From: Catenuloplanes niger
GTDB taxonomy: Bacteria; Actinomycetota; Actinomycetes; Mycobacteriales; Micromonosporaceae
Direction of reading: 5' to 3'
NCBI RefSeq assembly: GCF_031458255.1
Contig: NZ_JAVDYC010000001.1
Location: forward strand, 4,907,001 to 4,971,000
DNA: 64,000 bases
Program-made: the position numbers and the translations under genes
Notes under the pieces: generated by a model
What the model saw: only the letters and a program-made list of their open reading frames with translations
Databases searched by the model: none
Told to the model about the DNA's origin: nothing
Part shown: in pieces, positions 42,395-50,787 of the stretch
Layout of the letters: every line of letters starts with the position of its first letter
How positions within the stretch are numbered: position 1 is the first letter of the stretch

Positions 42395-43713
42395 CCGCGA
42401 CGGCCGACGCCGAGGCGGCCGCTAACGAGCTGACGCCACTCGCCGACTACCTGGGCAGCGTGCTGCGCAGGTTACGGCCGTTGCCCCCGCTCGACCTCGA
42501 CCTCACCCAGGCGTACGGGAACGTGCTCGCGGAGGACGTGACCAGCCCGCATCCGGTGCCCGCCTTCGACCAGGCGGCCATCGACGGGTACGCGGCGCGC
42601 TGGGAGGACATCGCTGCGGCCGGCCGCAGCGGTTCGCACCCCGCCTTCGGCATGCACGAGGGCCGGGTGCCGGACCCGCGGCCGGTCCGCCTCAACGTCG
42701 TCGGCGACCTCGGCGCCGCCAGCTGGCGCCCGGTCCGGCTCACGCCCGGCGCGTGCTTCTCGGTCGCGGCCGGTTCGCCGCTGCCGATGGGCGCGGACGT
42801 GGTGGTGCCGGTCCCGTGGACCGACCAGGGGATGGCCGCCGTCGAGATCTACCAGGCCCCCAAGCGGGGGTACGGGCTGCGCCGCGCCGGCGAGGAACTG
42901 CCGGCCGGCTCGGTCCTCGCCCGCGCGGGCTCCTACGTCAGCCCGGCCCTGGTCGCGGTGTTCGCCGCGTCCGGGATCGGGCACGTCGTGGTGCGGCCCA
43001 GCCCGCGCGTGGTCGTGGTCGCGACCGGCGACGAGCTGGTCGAGGTGGGCCGGGCCAGCCAGCCCGGCCAGGTCGTCGACGCGAACTCGCACGCGCTCAC
43101 CGCGGCCGCGGTCGAGGCCGGCTCGCTCGCGTACCGGCTGGGCATCTGCGACGACGACCCGGAGGGCCTGCGCACGCTGCTGGAGGACCAGACGCTCCGC
43201 GCCGACCTGCTGATCACCACCGGAGGCACCGGAACCGGCCCCGGCGACATGGTCCGACGGATACTCTCCCGGCGTGACGTCGGGCGCACCGGACCGGTCA
43301 CGTTCACCGATGTGGCGCTCTATCCCGGAACCGCGCTCGGATTCGGTACGGTCGGTGCCGAGGAGGTGCCGATCATATGTCTGCCCGGGGACCCAGGCGC
43401 CGCACTGGTCGGTTTCGAGGTGCTCGCCCGGCCGGCGATCCAGCTGCTCGCGGGCGCGGAGCCGGTGTTCCGGCCGAGCGTGCGGGCGCACCTGCTGGAG
43501 ACCGTCTCGTCGCCGGGCGGCCTGCGCGAGTTCCGGCCCGCGCACGTGGCCGAGCGGCGCGGCGGCGGCTACACGGTGCAGCCGCTGGCCGGTGGGCCGT
43601 ACACGTTGTCCGGCATGTCGGAGGCGAACGGCCTGCTCGTGCTGGGGGAGCGGGTGACCAGCGCCGCCGCGGGCTCCACCGTGGACGTGTTGCTGCTCGA
43701 CCGGCGGCGGTGA
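42391..43713 (+). CDS. glp: Gephyrin-like molybdotransferase Glp (MoeA family)
   Basis: A 440-residue MoeA/gephyrin-type protein. It shows the MoeA N-terminus, the MPT-binding core (TTGGTGTGPGDMVRRIL) and LPGDPGAALVGFEVLARPAI. MoeA inserts molybdate into molybdopterin, but the copy next to galU is the Glp form, which in Corynebacterium works in cell division with the receptor GlpR. The sepX/glpR gene two genes downstream supports that. Start ATG overlaps galU stop (ATGA). Confidence 0.9.
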   Translation: MTATADAEAAANELTPLADYLGSVLRRLRPLPPLDLDLTQAYGNVLAEDVTSPHPVPAFDQAAIDGYAARWEDIAAAGRSGSHPAFGMHEGRVPDPRPVRLNVVGDLGAASWRPVRLTPGACFSVAAGSPLPMGADVVVPVPWTDQGMAAVEIYQAPKRGYGLRRAGEELPAGSVLARAGSYVSPALVAVFAASGIGHVVVRPSPRVVVVATGDELVEVGRASQPGQVVDANSHALTAAAVEAGSLAYRLGICDDDPEGLRTLLEDQTLRADLLITTGGTGTGPGDMVRRILSRRDVGRTGPVTFTDVALYPGTALGFGTVGAEEVPIICLPGDPGAALVGFEVLARPAIQLLAGAEPVFRPSVRAHLLETVSSPGGLREFRPAHVAERRGGGYTVQPLAGGPYTLSGMSEANGLLVLGERVTSAAAGSTVDVLLLDRRR

Positions 43714-43717
43714 CCGA

Positions 43718-44362
43718 GTGATCTGGGGGGACACTCCCGGGTGGCCGGTCATGCTGGCCGACGGGCCGGTGCTGCTGCGGCCGTACCGGCGCTCCGACGC
43801 GGCCGCCTGGTCCGAGGTGCGCATCGCGAACCGGGCCTGGCTGTCGCCGTGGGAGTCGGCGCCGCCCGGCCCGTGGCACGAGCTCAACTCCACCGCCGCC
43901 TTCCGGTACGTCTACCAGGACATGCGCCGGTCCGCGCGGCGCGGCGAGAGCATGCCGTTCGCGGTCTGCCTGCGCGAGCCCGGCCGGCCGGAACGCCTGG
44001 TCGGGCACATCAACCTGGGCAACATCGTGCGGCGCGCGTTCTGCTCCGCGTACATCGGCTACTGGGTCGACTCGCGGGTGGCCGGCCGGGGCATCATCCC
44101 GACCGCGCTGGCGCTCACCGTGGACCATGCGTTCGGCCCGGCCGGGCTGCACCGCGTCGAGGTCAACATCCGCCCCGAGAACAAGCCCTCCCGGCGCGTC
44201 GTGGAGAAGCTCGGTTTTCGTGAGGAGGCTTACCACGCGCGCTACATGCACATCGACGGCGCGTGGCGCGATCACATCGGATACTCGCTGACCAGCGAAG
44301 ATGTCCTCACCGAGGGCGGCCTGCTGCGCCGGTGGCACCGGCTGCGCCAGCACACCGCATGA
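43718..44362 (+). CDS. rimJ: GNAT N-acetyltransferase (RimJ/RimL type)
   Basis: A 214-residue GNAT enzyme acetylating N-terminal amino groups, by family ribosomal proteins or others. Motif A is GYWVDSRVAGRGIIPTALAL, and the C-terminal NIRPENKPSRRVVEKLGFREE is typical of RimJ/RimL. GTG start 4 bp after the glp stop, so translation is coupled. Position matches mycobacterial Rv0995. Confidence 0.9.
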   Translation: MIWGDTPGWPVMLADGPVLLRPYRRSDAAAWSEVRIANRAWLSPWESAPPGPWHELNSTAAFRYVYQDMRRSARRGESMPFAVCLREPGRPERLVGHINLGNIVRRAFCSAYIGYWVDSRVAGRGIIPTALALTVDHAFGPAGLHRVEVNIRPENKPSRRVVEKLGFREEAYHARYMHIDGAWRDHIGYSLTSEDVLTEGGLLRRWHRLRQHTA

Positions 44363-44374
44363 TCTTTTTACCGG

Positions 44375-44401
44375 GGTACGGTCGGCGCGCCGTACCGTTT
44401 T
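44375..44401 (+). terminator. Hairpin terminator after rimJ-like gene
   Basis: GGTACGG (44375-44381) and CCGTACC (44390-44396) close a hairpin followed by GTTTTG. Confidence 0.65.
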
Positions 44402-44484
44402 GCTCCTGAGGCCCCCGTAACCTCGAAGAACTGGGACTTGACGGCGATCATGCGGTCGTCGATGGGGTGACGGGAGGGTTGAGG

Positions 44485-45390
44485 GTGCCGACCTCGGTGC
44501 TCCTCGCCGTCCTCGCTGCCGCCGGGCTGCTCGCCCTCGCGCCGGCGCTGGTCCGCCGGTACGACGCAACCGAGCGCCAGGTGGCGGAGCGGGCGCAGTC
44601 GACGGCCAGGGTGCTTGAGCGCCGCCGCCGTCGCCGCACCGTGCCCGGACGACGCCCGATCAACCCGCCCCGGCATCTGATGCCGCCGGATTCCGGCAGT
44701 TCCGTGCCATCTTCGCCTGATCATGCGGGTTTGTCCAGCTCTGCGAGGATTGAGTCGTCCACTCCGGTGTCCGGCCCACCCGGATCCGGCCGCCCCGGCG
44801 GCCGGCGGGGCCGGCGCCGATCACTGCGGCTGGTCCCGGACGGCGCCCGGCGCGCACCGCGGCGTCCCGCGCGCCGCCGCCGGCAGGCCACCGCCGTCAC
44901 CCGGCGCCGGCGCGTCCTCGCCGCGCTCGTCCTCCTCAACGGCGTACAACTGCTCGGCGTCGCGGTCGTCGGCCCCGGCTTCTGGATCAGCGTCTCGGTG
45001 ACCGGCGCCCTGCTCGTCGTCTACGTCGTGCACCTGCGAAACCGCGCCATAACGGAACGCCGCCGGCGCCGCCAGGAGGCCCGTGAGGCCGCGTGGCTGG
45101 CCCGGCGCCAGGCCGAGGTCCGGCAGGAACAGCGACGCCGCGCCGAGGCCCGCCGGGCCGACCGGCTGCGCCTCGCCGCCCAGCGCGAGGCGATCCGCCG
45201 GGCCGCGATGGGCCTGGACCGCGGCCCGGACACCGACCTGCCCGCCGCGGCCGACGGCACGGCCGGCCCACCGCCACCCCCGGCCAAGCCCCGCGGCGGC
45301 TCCGTCTCCTACCGCTCACCGGGCCTGCGCGGCCGCCCCTACCAGGCCGGCGGCGGCCCCGGCCAGCTGCGGCGGCCGGACTCCGCGTGA
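44485..45390 (+). CDS. sepX: Divisome protein SepX/GlpR
   Basis: A 301-residue membrane protein. An N-terminal helix (MPTSVLLAVLAAAGLLALAPAL), a central basic/disordered stretch (50-150) and two adjacent membrane helices (about 152-190) precede an Arg/Glu/Ala coiled coil (EAREAAWLARRQAEVRQEQRR) and a Pro/Gly tail. This is the SepX (Streptomyces) / GlpR (Corynebacterium) layout, and it lies next to glp. SepX supports FtsZ at division sites. GTG 44485 is preferred over 44467 because GGGAGGG lies 6 nt upstream. Confidence 0.82.
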   Translation: MPTSVLLAVLAAAGLLALAPALVRRYDATERQVAERAQSTARVLERRRRRRTVPGRRPINPPRHLMPPDSGSSVPSSPDHAGLSSSARIESSTPVSGPPGSGRPGGRRGRRRSLRLVPDGARRAPRRPARRRRQATAVTRRRRVLAALVLLNGVQLLGVAVVGPGFWISVSVTGALLVVYVVHLRNRAITERRRRRQEAREAAWLARRQAEVRQEQRRRAEARRADRLRLAAQREAIRRAAMGLDRGPDTDLPAAADGTAGPPPPPAKPRGGSVSYRSPGLRGRPYQAGGGPGQLRRPDSA

Positions 45391-45472
45391 CACGCGGGGG
45401 GTGATTCGCGTGCGGGTCCGCGGGCCTGTTAATGTTGTCCACGTTCCGCCGGGGGAAACCCGAGGCGGGGTT

Positions 45473-45549
45473 GGGGCTGTGGCGCAGTCTGGTAGCGCAC
45501 CTCGTTCGCATCGAGGGGGTCTGGGGTTCAAATCCCCACAGCTCCACCA
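45473..45549 (+). tRNA. tRNA-Ala (anticodon CGC)
   Basis: A 77-nt cloverleaf including encoded CCA: acceptor GGGGCTG/CAGCTCC, anticodon stem CCTCG/CGAGG with loop TTCGCAT (anticodon CGC, codon GCG) and T-arm GGGGTTCAAATCCCC. Its 3' part from 45504 is the left attachment site of the integrated element. The gene remains intact after integration. Confidence 0.93.
45504..45547 (+). repeat. attL (within tRNA-Ala)
   Basis: 44 bp identical to 62663-62706. It covers the anticodon loop through the acceptor stem of the tRNA. Flanking bases differ (C/T on the left, C/G on the right), which fixes the core limits. Confidence 0.93.
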
Positions 45550-45560
45550 ACGTAAAATGC

Positions 45561-45604
45561 AGGTCAAGGGCGGTCGCCGGAACTTCGGCGACCGCCCTTG
45601 ACCT
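45561..45604. terminator. Strong hairpin terminator after tRNA
   Basis: 19-bp perfect arms (45561-45579 / 45586-45604) with a GAACTT loop and a following TTT run, just inside the left end of the element. It can stop the tRNA transcript, and on the other strand the integrase operon. Confidence 0.88.
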
Positions 45605-45693
45605 TTTGGTGTCCGAATTTGGGAGCGAGATGGGAGTGGATCTCCCGGCGTGGTGCCCTTGGTGTCGTTGCCGACGCGGCAAGCGTGACCCGC

Positions 45694-46092
45694 TTACAGG
45701 ACCATCGGGCCGAAGTCCCTCACGCCCGTAGCGACGGCCGAGACGGTGCCGATCACCCCGGACACGGTGGCAAGGCGGGCGGGGGTAGAAGCCCAAAGTC
45801 CTCTACTGAAGTCCGCCCAGCGCCGGTTGTAGAAGAGAAGCTTGAACTTCTGCCAGCGATGCTTACGCAGGTGGCAGCCGAACATGAGCCCGTACGAGTT
45901 GTTGCGGCAGTACCTCTCCTTGGAGTTCTTGCTGTTCTCGGCGCCGCACCAGGCGGGTGCCGTGAACAAGGACCAGAAGATCACCAGGCCGGACAGGGCG
46001 TAGAGGACGGGCGGCCCGACTTGCCATGTCCACCACATGGTCAGTAGCAACGCGAGCAGGATCAGGCCCCAGTACCTCTGCACGAACTTCAT
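45694..46092 (-). CDS. Small membrane protein of the element
   Basis: A 132-residue protein with two hydrophobic segments (WGLILLALLLTMWWTW and VLYALSGLVIFWSLF), a Cys-containing polar loop (CGAENSKNSKERYC) and a third weak hydrophobic stretch at the end. It starts 17 bp after the integrase stop. AGAGG lies very close to the ATG, so the start is uncertain. Not recognised as a known AICE family; could act in transfer, exclusion or defence. Confidence 0.6.
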   Translation of the reverse strand: MKFVQRYWGLILLALLLTMWWTWQVGPPVLYALSGLVIFWSLFTAPAWCGAENSKNSKERYCRNNSYGLMFGCHLRKHRWQKFKLLFYNRRWADFSRGLWASTPARLATVSGVIGTVSAVATGVRDFGPMVL

Positions 46093-46109
46093 AACCTCTA
46101 AGTAGTCGC

Positions 46110-47567
46110 CTAGGTACCTCTTGTAAAGGATGGTGTCTTCAATGCGAACGGTCGTACGGACTTGGTAGCCGCAAGAAGCCGATCGAGGAGCGGTACTGCG
46201 GACCGTTGCGATAGCTGAGCACGTGCCCGAAGCGAGTCGGCCCACATCTGCTCCAGCGCGTTGACGAGCTTCGTGCGCATCGCGGGACTCACGTGGTTGT
46301 AAACGCCACGCATGCCGGGCACCTCATGTCCCATGCGCTCCGACTGGAGTACGTACGACACCCCGGCCTCATCCATCCACGTGTGGTGCCCGTGGCGTAG
46401 CCCGTGCGGCGTCAGATCAGGCAGGATCGGCAGCCACGAAGCCACTGGTATCTCGGCCGGGATCGGCACGATGCCCCGGCCCCGCGGCTCTTGGAACGGC
46501 TTGCCCGGCACCACCGCCGGCCACGGCGGCAACGGGCTGCCGGGCCACGGCTGACTCGCGTCGACGAGGACCGGCTTTCGGGCGCGAGGGCTGCTGCCCC
46601 TCCGTACTGGGTGCCAGCCGTCCGCCGCCGGCCGGAAGACGCGCTCGCTGTAGTTGGACCGGCGGAAGTGTCCGCGCTGCGAGCCAAGAAACACGTACGC
46701 GTCGCCGGAGCACCAGGTGATCTCATCCGTGTCGGTCGCCTTCAGCGTGCACGAGCAGGTGCGCGGCGGATTGAGGCGCATGTACTCGCTGAGCATCGAA
46801 CTGAGGAACGGCGGGAGGTCCAGCGAGCGCATCGAGCCGTCCTTCGGCCGGCCCCGGTAGAAGCGCCCGTTCAGCTCGTACAGCTTCCAGTGCACGTCGA
46901 TTTTGTTCTTCCCGACGCAGTCCGGCATCAGGCCGATCGCCTCGCCCCACCGCATGCCGGTGTAGGCGATCGTGATCGCCATGACGAAGTCGGTGTCCTG
47001 CCCGGAGAGCGATGCCGCGCGCTCAGCGATCAGGAGCGCGTCCAGCGGCGACGCCCACACCTTCTGCCGCTGCTGCATCTTCTCTATCCGGCGCGTCCCC
47101 TTTCGCCCAGTGCCCTTCTTCCGCGCCGCCGGGTTGATCTGGATGTATCGCGGGACCGCGCTCGCGAGGATCGTCGCGAACGTCGACCGTGCGTCCCTGG
47201 CCGAGCGCCGGCTGAGGCCGCCGGTGACCAACTTCCGCTCCCAGATCGGCATCTCATGCTCGGTGAGCGAGCCCACGGCCCGCTCCCCGAACTCCGGCAG
47301 GATGTAGACCTCGGTCATGTACCGGTAGTTGCTCATCGTGGTCGGCTCCAGGTCCAGCCCCGAATACCAGGCGTTCGCGATCTCCGCGACGGTCACCTGA
47401 CCGGCCCGGACATCCACGTACGTGTTCTTCCGGACCGAGGATTCCTGGTCGTTCGCGTAATCCTCCGCTGCCTTGCGCGTCTTGAAACCAGACTGCGATT
47501 CGAGCTTGCCGCTCGGGCTCACCCACCGGGCGCGCCAGAGATTCCCGCGCTTTTCCGCGTACGCCAT
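46110..47567 (-). CDS. int: Tyrosine recombinase / integrase
   Basis: A 485-residue phage-type integrase that catalyses site-specific recombination at tRNA-Ala. The N-terminal part has an AP2-like arm-binding domain (RARWVSPSGKLESQSGFKTRKAAEDYA) and a SAM-like core-binding domain. Catalytic residues are visible: Arg in YTGMRWGEA, His-x-x-Arg in TPHGLRHGHHTW and the Tyr in MRGVYNHVSP. It is longer than pSAM2 Int because of a Pro-rich insert before the HxxR box. CGGAGGAACG precedes the ATG. It is the gene nearest attL, as expected. Confidence 0.94.
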   Translation of the reverse strand: MAYAEKRGNLWRARWVSPSGKLESQSGFKTRKAAEDYANDQESSVRKNTYVDVRAGQVTVAEIANAWYSGLDLEPTTMSNYRYMTEVYILPEFGERAVGSLTEHEMPIWERKLVTGGLSRRSARDARSTFATILASAVPRYIQINPAARKKGTGRKGTRRIEKMQQRQKVWASPLDALLIAERAASLSGQDTDFVMAITIAYTGMRWGEAIGLMPDCVGKNKIDVHWKLYELNGRFYRGRPKDGSMRSLDLPPFLSSMLSEYMRLNPPRTCSCTLKATDTDEITWCSGDAYVFLGSQRGHFRRSNYSERVFRPAADGWHPVRRGSSPRARKPVLVDASQPWPGSPLPPWPAVVPGKPFQEPRGRGIVPIPAEIPVASWLPILPDLTPHGLRHGHHTWMDEAGVSYVLQSERMGHEVPGMRGVYNHVSPAMRTKLVNALEQMWADSLRARAQLSQRSAVPLLDRLLAATKSVRPFALKTPSFTRGT

Positions 47568-47589
47568 CGTTCCTCCGGATCGTGGTGGG

Positions 47590-47925
47590 TCAGGCTGCGT
47601 TCTGCTGAGCTGAGGTCTTGCGCGGCCGCGCCCGCAGCGGCTCGTGAAGCGCCGGTTCGGACTGGCGGGTGCGCCGGCGCTGGATGATCGGCGTGACCTC
47701 GGCGGGAGCGGCCTCCTGAGCGGGTCCGCTCTCGAAGATGCGGATGATCGCCTGAAGGTGGCTGGCCGTGAACCGGTACGAGCCGCCCAGCAGCGTGAAC
47801 GGAATCCGCCGCATCCCTGCCTGCCGCTCCAACCAGCTCTTCCGCACGCGCAGGATCGCGGCGGCCTCCTCGGCGGTGAAAATCCTGCTGACGATCTCTA
47901 CTGATGGGGTCTCTGTGGTGTGCAC
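47590..47925 (-). CDS. xis: Excisionase (MerR-like helix-turn-helix)
   Basis: A 111-residue DNA-binding protein with the AICE Xis-type HTH (RIFTAEEAAAILRVRKSWLERQ, then IPFTLLGGSYRFTASHLQAI). It ends 22 bp before int, so the two form an operon. GTG 47925 is chosen; an upstream in-frame extension is Arg/Pro-rich and crosses the iteron region. It should direct Int to excise the element. Confidence 0.82.
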   Translation of the reverse strand: MHTTETPSVEIVSRIFTAEEAAAILRVRKSWLERQAGMRRIPFTLLGGSYRFTASHLQAIIRIFESGPAQEAAPAEVTPIIQRRRTRQSEPALHEPLRARPRKTSAQQNAA

Positions 47926-48037
47926 TCGGAAGCCCTTCCGGCCGATGGGCGAGATCGAAGCGGGGGAGTGGAGATCGTCTGCGGGGGTCCCCGGAGCCAC
48001 CGTCCGGCGTCCGTGCCCCGGACGTCCGGAACGGCTG

Positions 48038-48106
48038 TGACAGAACTGCCAGAACTGACAGAACCTCTGCGGTACGGGGGTTGTGGCAGTTCTGTCAGTT
48101 GTGTCA
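48038..48106. repeat. Iteron-like repeats between xis and rep
   Basis: The motif TGACAGAACTG occurs fully or in part three times on the plus strand (48038-48064) and twice inverted on the right (48085-48106), forming an imperfect 69-bp inverted array. It sits between the 3' end of the replication gene and the xis promoter. Likely roles: Rep-binding origin or operator of the xis-int operon. Confidence 0.65.
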
Positions 48107-48112
48107 GCGGCT

Positions 48113-50065
48113 TCATGCCGTCCGCCGGGTGTCGCCGATCGGGTGGACGGTGGCGGCCGGCCGGTGCACCTCGGGGTTGACGAGGAACATTGGTGACGGT
48201 GGCCGGCCGCCGGTCCGTGGGCGTGCCGGTGGGTCAACCTGGCGGAGATATCCGTGGGCATCCAGCACGCTCAGCGCCGGCTCCAGGTCCGCGACCGCCC
48301 GGATCGTGGCGGACTTCGTGGCGCGGAACAGGTCGCGCTTGGTGAACGTGGTGGCGCCAGTGCGCTCGATCCACGCGAGCACGTGCCGCGCGTTGCGTGT
48401 GGCCTGATCGGCGCCCATGTCGTCGAACGCGGCCAGGGCGTGGGCGGCGTAGTAGTCGCCGAGCTGCGCCGCCCGGTCGATCGTGCCGGCCTCGACAGGC
48501 CTGCCCCATCCGTCGCGCAGGTGCTCCGCCAGATGGATCAGCCCGGCCATCCGGACGACGGCGCCGGTGTACTTGCTGCCCCAGTCCACGATGTGCCCCC
48601 ACGCCCCACCGGGCGCAAGCCGCGGTTCTACCGCACGCTCGATGTCGAGCACCCGCGCGTTGGCGTCCTCGGTGAGCGGCAGGACTGCCGGATCGGTCCA
48701 CTCCGCGAGCGTCAGAACAAGGGCACCAAGGCTTTCCTGGTACGCGTCCGCGATCTCGACCGGCACGGGGTCAGCGCCGATGCGCCGGAACCCGACCGTG
48801 TTCTCCGGCAGCGCGAACAGGATGCGCGCCAGCAGCCCGAGCCCGCGGAAACCCGGCATCGACGCGATATCCCGCAGCACATCCGGCTGCACGGCCAGGC
48901 CGAGCGTCAGCGCTGGCTTGGGGATGTGCAGGGCCTCTCGGGATAGCCGGCCGACGCGCATCATGTCCCCGGCGTGGCCCTTGAGGAACACCTCCAGGTT
49001 GGGCGTGCCGGAGTACCTGCCGGCGATCGTGGCGAAGATGCCGCCCTCCGGCGACAGCACCGCCAGCCGGCCGCCCTGGTCCGCGAGCAACTGCGCGGCC
49101 GTCTCGCTGGTCACGTCATCCGCCACCAGTTGAGGCACACCGGGGACCGTGACGGCTTCGGCCTGCATCGCGGCGGCCGTTGCTTCCGCGAGCAGCGTGT
49201 CTCGGCCGGAAGCGTCCGCGTTCGCCGCTGCCTGTGCGGCCTTCTCCGCGGTCTTACCGGCGACCCGCGCCGCCAACTCCGCCTCGATGATCGCGGGCTT
49301 GGTCCGCTCCACTAACGCGGACTCGGCAGCAAGCAGCGGCCCCGTGATCGCCGCGAACACCGCAGACTTCCGCGACCCCGGCGGCAGCACCACAACCGTG
49401 AACAGGTTCGTGGGCTCCCGCCACGATCCGCGCACCTCCACCTCGGCGCGTCCACCGGCGGCCGTCGATAGTGCCGCGAGCGCGATCCCGCCCGCCAGGT
49501 CGATCGGTGTCTGTGTGAACTCGGAGACCGCCCGCACCATGTCCGCCACCCACCCCGGCAGCACATGAGCCGGGAACACCGGCAGATGCCGCCCGGTGCC
49601 CAGCGGAATCAGCGGCGCCCACCCCGCGGCAGCCCCGGTGTCGTCGAGCAGCGCGCGGCCGGTCGCCAGGACATCGGCTGTGTCCGTGCCGGAGTCCGCG
49701 AGCTGGGTGAGCCGCAGCCCCAGCGTCGACACCTCCCGCCGCCGCGCGTGCCCCGCCACGATCTCCGCGTAGTAGCCGGCACTGGCGACGCTCGGCACCT
49801 CGGAGATCAGCGTGTGCAGGTACGGCGCCCCACCCACCCGCGCCAGATCCCCGACCTCGGCCAGATGCGCCGCGAGCGTGATCGGATCGGCCGGCGTACC
49901 GGCCGCATCCAGTCGGCAGATGGCCTCCCACAGCGCACCGTGGGCCGGTCGGTAGAAGTCGCCGGGGCTGAGCTTGGCCGCAAGCTCGGCAACAGTCGAC
50001 GGCGCGAGCAGGGCAGCGCCGATGACGGCTTGTTCGGCGTGCTGGTCGTGCGCGGGGCTGTTCAT
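48113..50065 (-). CDS. Replication protein: DnaB-N domain plus DUF3987
   Basis: A 650-residue protein. An N-terminal DnaB-helicase-type domain (about 1-110; HDQHAEQAVIGAALL, FYRPAHGALWEAI) is followed by a DUF3987 region (about 160-560) with a P-loop LPPGSRKSAVF and a winged-helix-like C-terminus. Proteins of this type replace RepSA or primase-polymerase as the replication protein in many AICEs. ATG 50065 has AAAGGAGG upstream, which decides it against longer in-frame starts. Confidence 0.85.
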   Translation of the reverse strand: MNSPAHDQHAEQAVIGAALLAPSTVAELAAKLSPGDFYRPAHGALWEAICRLDAAGTPADPITLAAHLAEVGDLARVGGAPYLHTLISEVPSVASAGYYAEIVAGHARRREVSTLGLRLTQLADSGTDTADVLATGRALLDDTGAAAGWAPLIPLGTGRHLPVFPAHVLPGWVADMVRAVSEFTQTPIDLAGGIALAALSTAAGGRAEVEVRGSWREPTNLFTVVVLPPGSRKSAVFAAITGPLLAAESALVERTKPAIIEAELAARVAGKTAEKAAQAAANADASGRDTLLAEATAAAMQAEAVTVPGVPQLVADDVTSETAAQLLADQGGRLAVLSPEGGIFATIAGRYSGTPNLEVFLKGHAGDMMRVGRLSREALHIPKPALTLGLAVQPDVLRDIASMPGFRGLGLLARILFALPENTVGFRRIGADPVPVEIADAYQESLGALVLTLAEWTDPAVLPLTEDANARVLDIERAVEPRLAPGGAWGHIVDWGSKYTGAVVRMAGLIHLAEHLRDGWGRPVEAGTIDRAAQLGDYYAAHALAAFDDMGADQATRNARHVLAWIERTGATTFTKRDLFRATKSATIRAVADLEPALSVLDAHGYLRQVDPPARPRTGGRPPSPMFLVNPEVHRPAATVHPIGDTRRTA

Positions 50066-50096
50066 GATGCGGCCTCCTTTCCAGTTGAGCTGTGGA

Positions 50097-50381
50097 TCAG
50101 CGGTACGGGTGCGGTGCCGGCCGCGCGGCGAGCGCGACCCGGCCGAGCAGGACGCGGAGGCCGGAGAGCATGGCGAGCAACTGCCGACGCGCCGGCTTCT
50201 CACCGGGCGCGAGCGCAACCCAGAGCCGGACCTCGGCGTACTCCCGGCCGTTCTCCGTCCGCGTGCGCCAGACGACGGCACGGCCCCGATGCGGCAGGCT
50301 CACCACGATGTCTTCGGAGCGGTGTTCGCCCATGCCGCATCGGTGGTTGCCCGCGCACCAGGCGGTGTGAGCCGTGTCCAT
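50097..50381 (-). CDS. DUF6907-like small protein (AICE core copy)
   Basis: A 94-residue protein with the motif WCAGNHRCGMGEHRS (W-C ... C ... HRS), shared with the two DUF6907 proteins at 57648 and 58513. Its ATG overlaps the stop of the upstream gene (TGATG), so translation is coupled. It lies just upstream of the replication gene. The Cys/His residues could bind zinc; function unknown. Confidence 0.75.
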   Translation of the reverse strand: MDTAHTAWCAGNHRCGMGEHRSEDIVVSLPHRGRAVVWRTRTENGREYAEVRLWVALAPGEKPARRQLLAMLSGLRVLLGRVALAARPAPHPYR

Positions 50382-50650
50382 CAGCGGCCGTTCCGGTGCA
50401 GGTCGCGTAGCGCGTTGATCACGCGCCGGCCGATGCGAAGCCGCCGGCCGTCTCCGTCGCATCCCCGGCAGAGCCCGAACGCACGGCCGAACGGTGAGCG
50501 GCGCTTGCCGGTGCCGTGGCAGCGCGGGCAGACCCCGAACGGCCAGAGCCAGCACCCGAAGAGGTAACAGCCGGTGACAACGGCGAGGATCAGGAGGAGA
50601 AGCGCAGTGCCGGTTATCTGGTCGGTAGCGGTAGCGGCGTACGTGGGCAT
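50381..50650 (-). CDS. Membrane protein with DnaJ-like zinc-finger knuckles
   Basis: An 89-residue protein: one or two N-terminal membrane segments (ITGTALLLLILAVVTGCYLFGCWLWPFG) followed by CPRCHGTGKR and CRGCDGDGRR, two CxxCxGxG knuckles like those of DnaJ. ATG 50650 with GGAGGCACC is the start. Similar small proteins occur between tra and rep in other AICEs. Its 5' codons overlap two copies of the 8-bp transfer-type repeat. Confidence 0.75.
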   Translation of the reverse strand: MPTYAATATDQITGTALLLLILAVVTGCYLFGCWLWPFGVCPRCHGTGKRRSPFGRAFGLCRGCDGDGRRLRIGRRVINALRDLHRNGR

Positions 50651-50785
50651 GAAGGTGCCTCCAGGGCCGGTTTTTGGGCGCAAGGGGTCGCTGGCGCTAC
50701 CCGCTACCTCGACAGATAGCGGCTGGCCAGGGTGGTAGCGGGTTGAGGTAGCGGCGGCGCTACCGGTAGCAGCGCCGCCGCTACC
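50624..50785. repeat. 8-bp repeat cluster at tra 3' end, candidate clt locus
   Basis: GGTAGCGG occurs exactly at 50624, 50630, 50734 and 50747 (+) and inverted (CCGCTACC) at 50701 and 50778, with four one-mismatch copies at 50694, 50715, 50757 and 50765. The cluster abuts the tra stop. TraB-type translocases bind 8-bp TRS repeats in the clt locus near the traB 3' end, so this is the expected place and repeat size; the bases differ from the published GACCCGGA. Confidence 0.7.
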
Positions 50786-50787
50786 GA

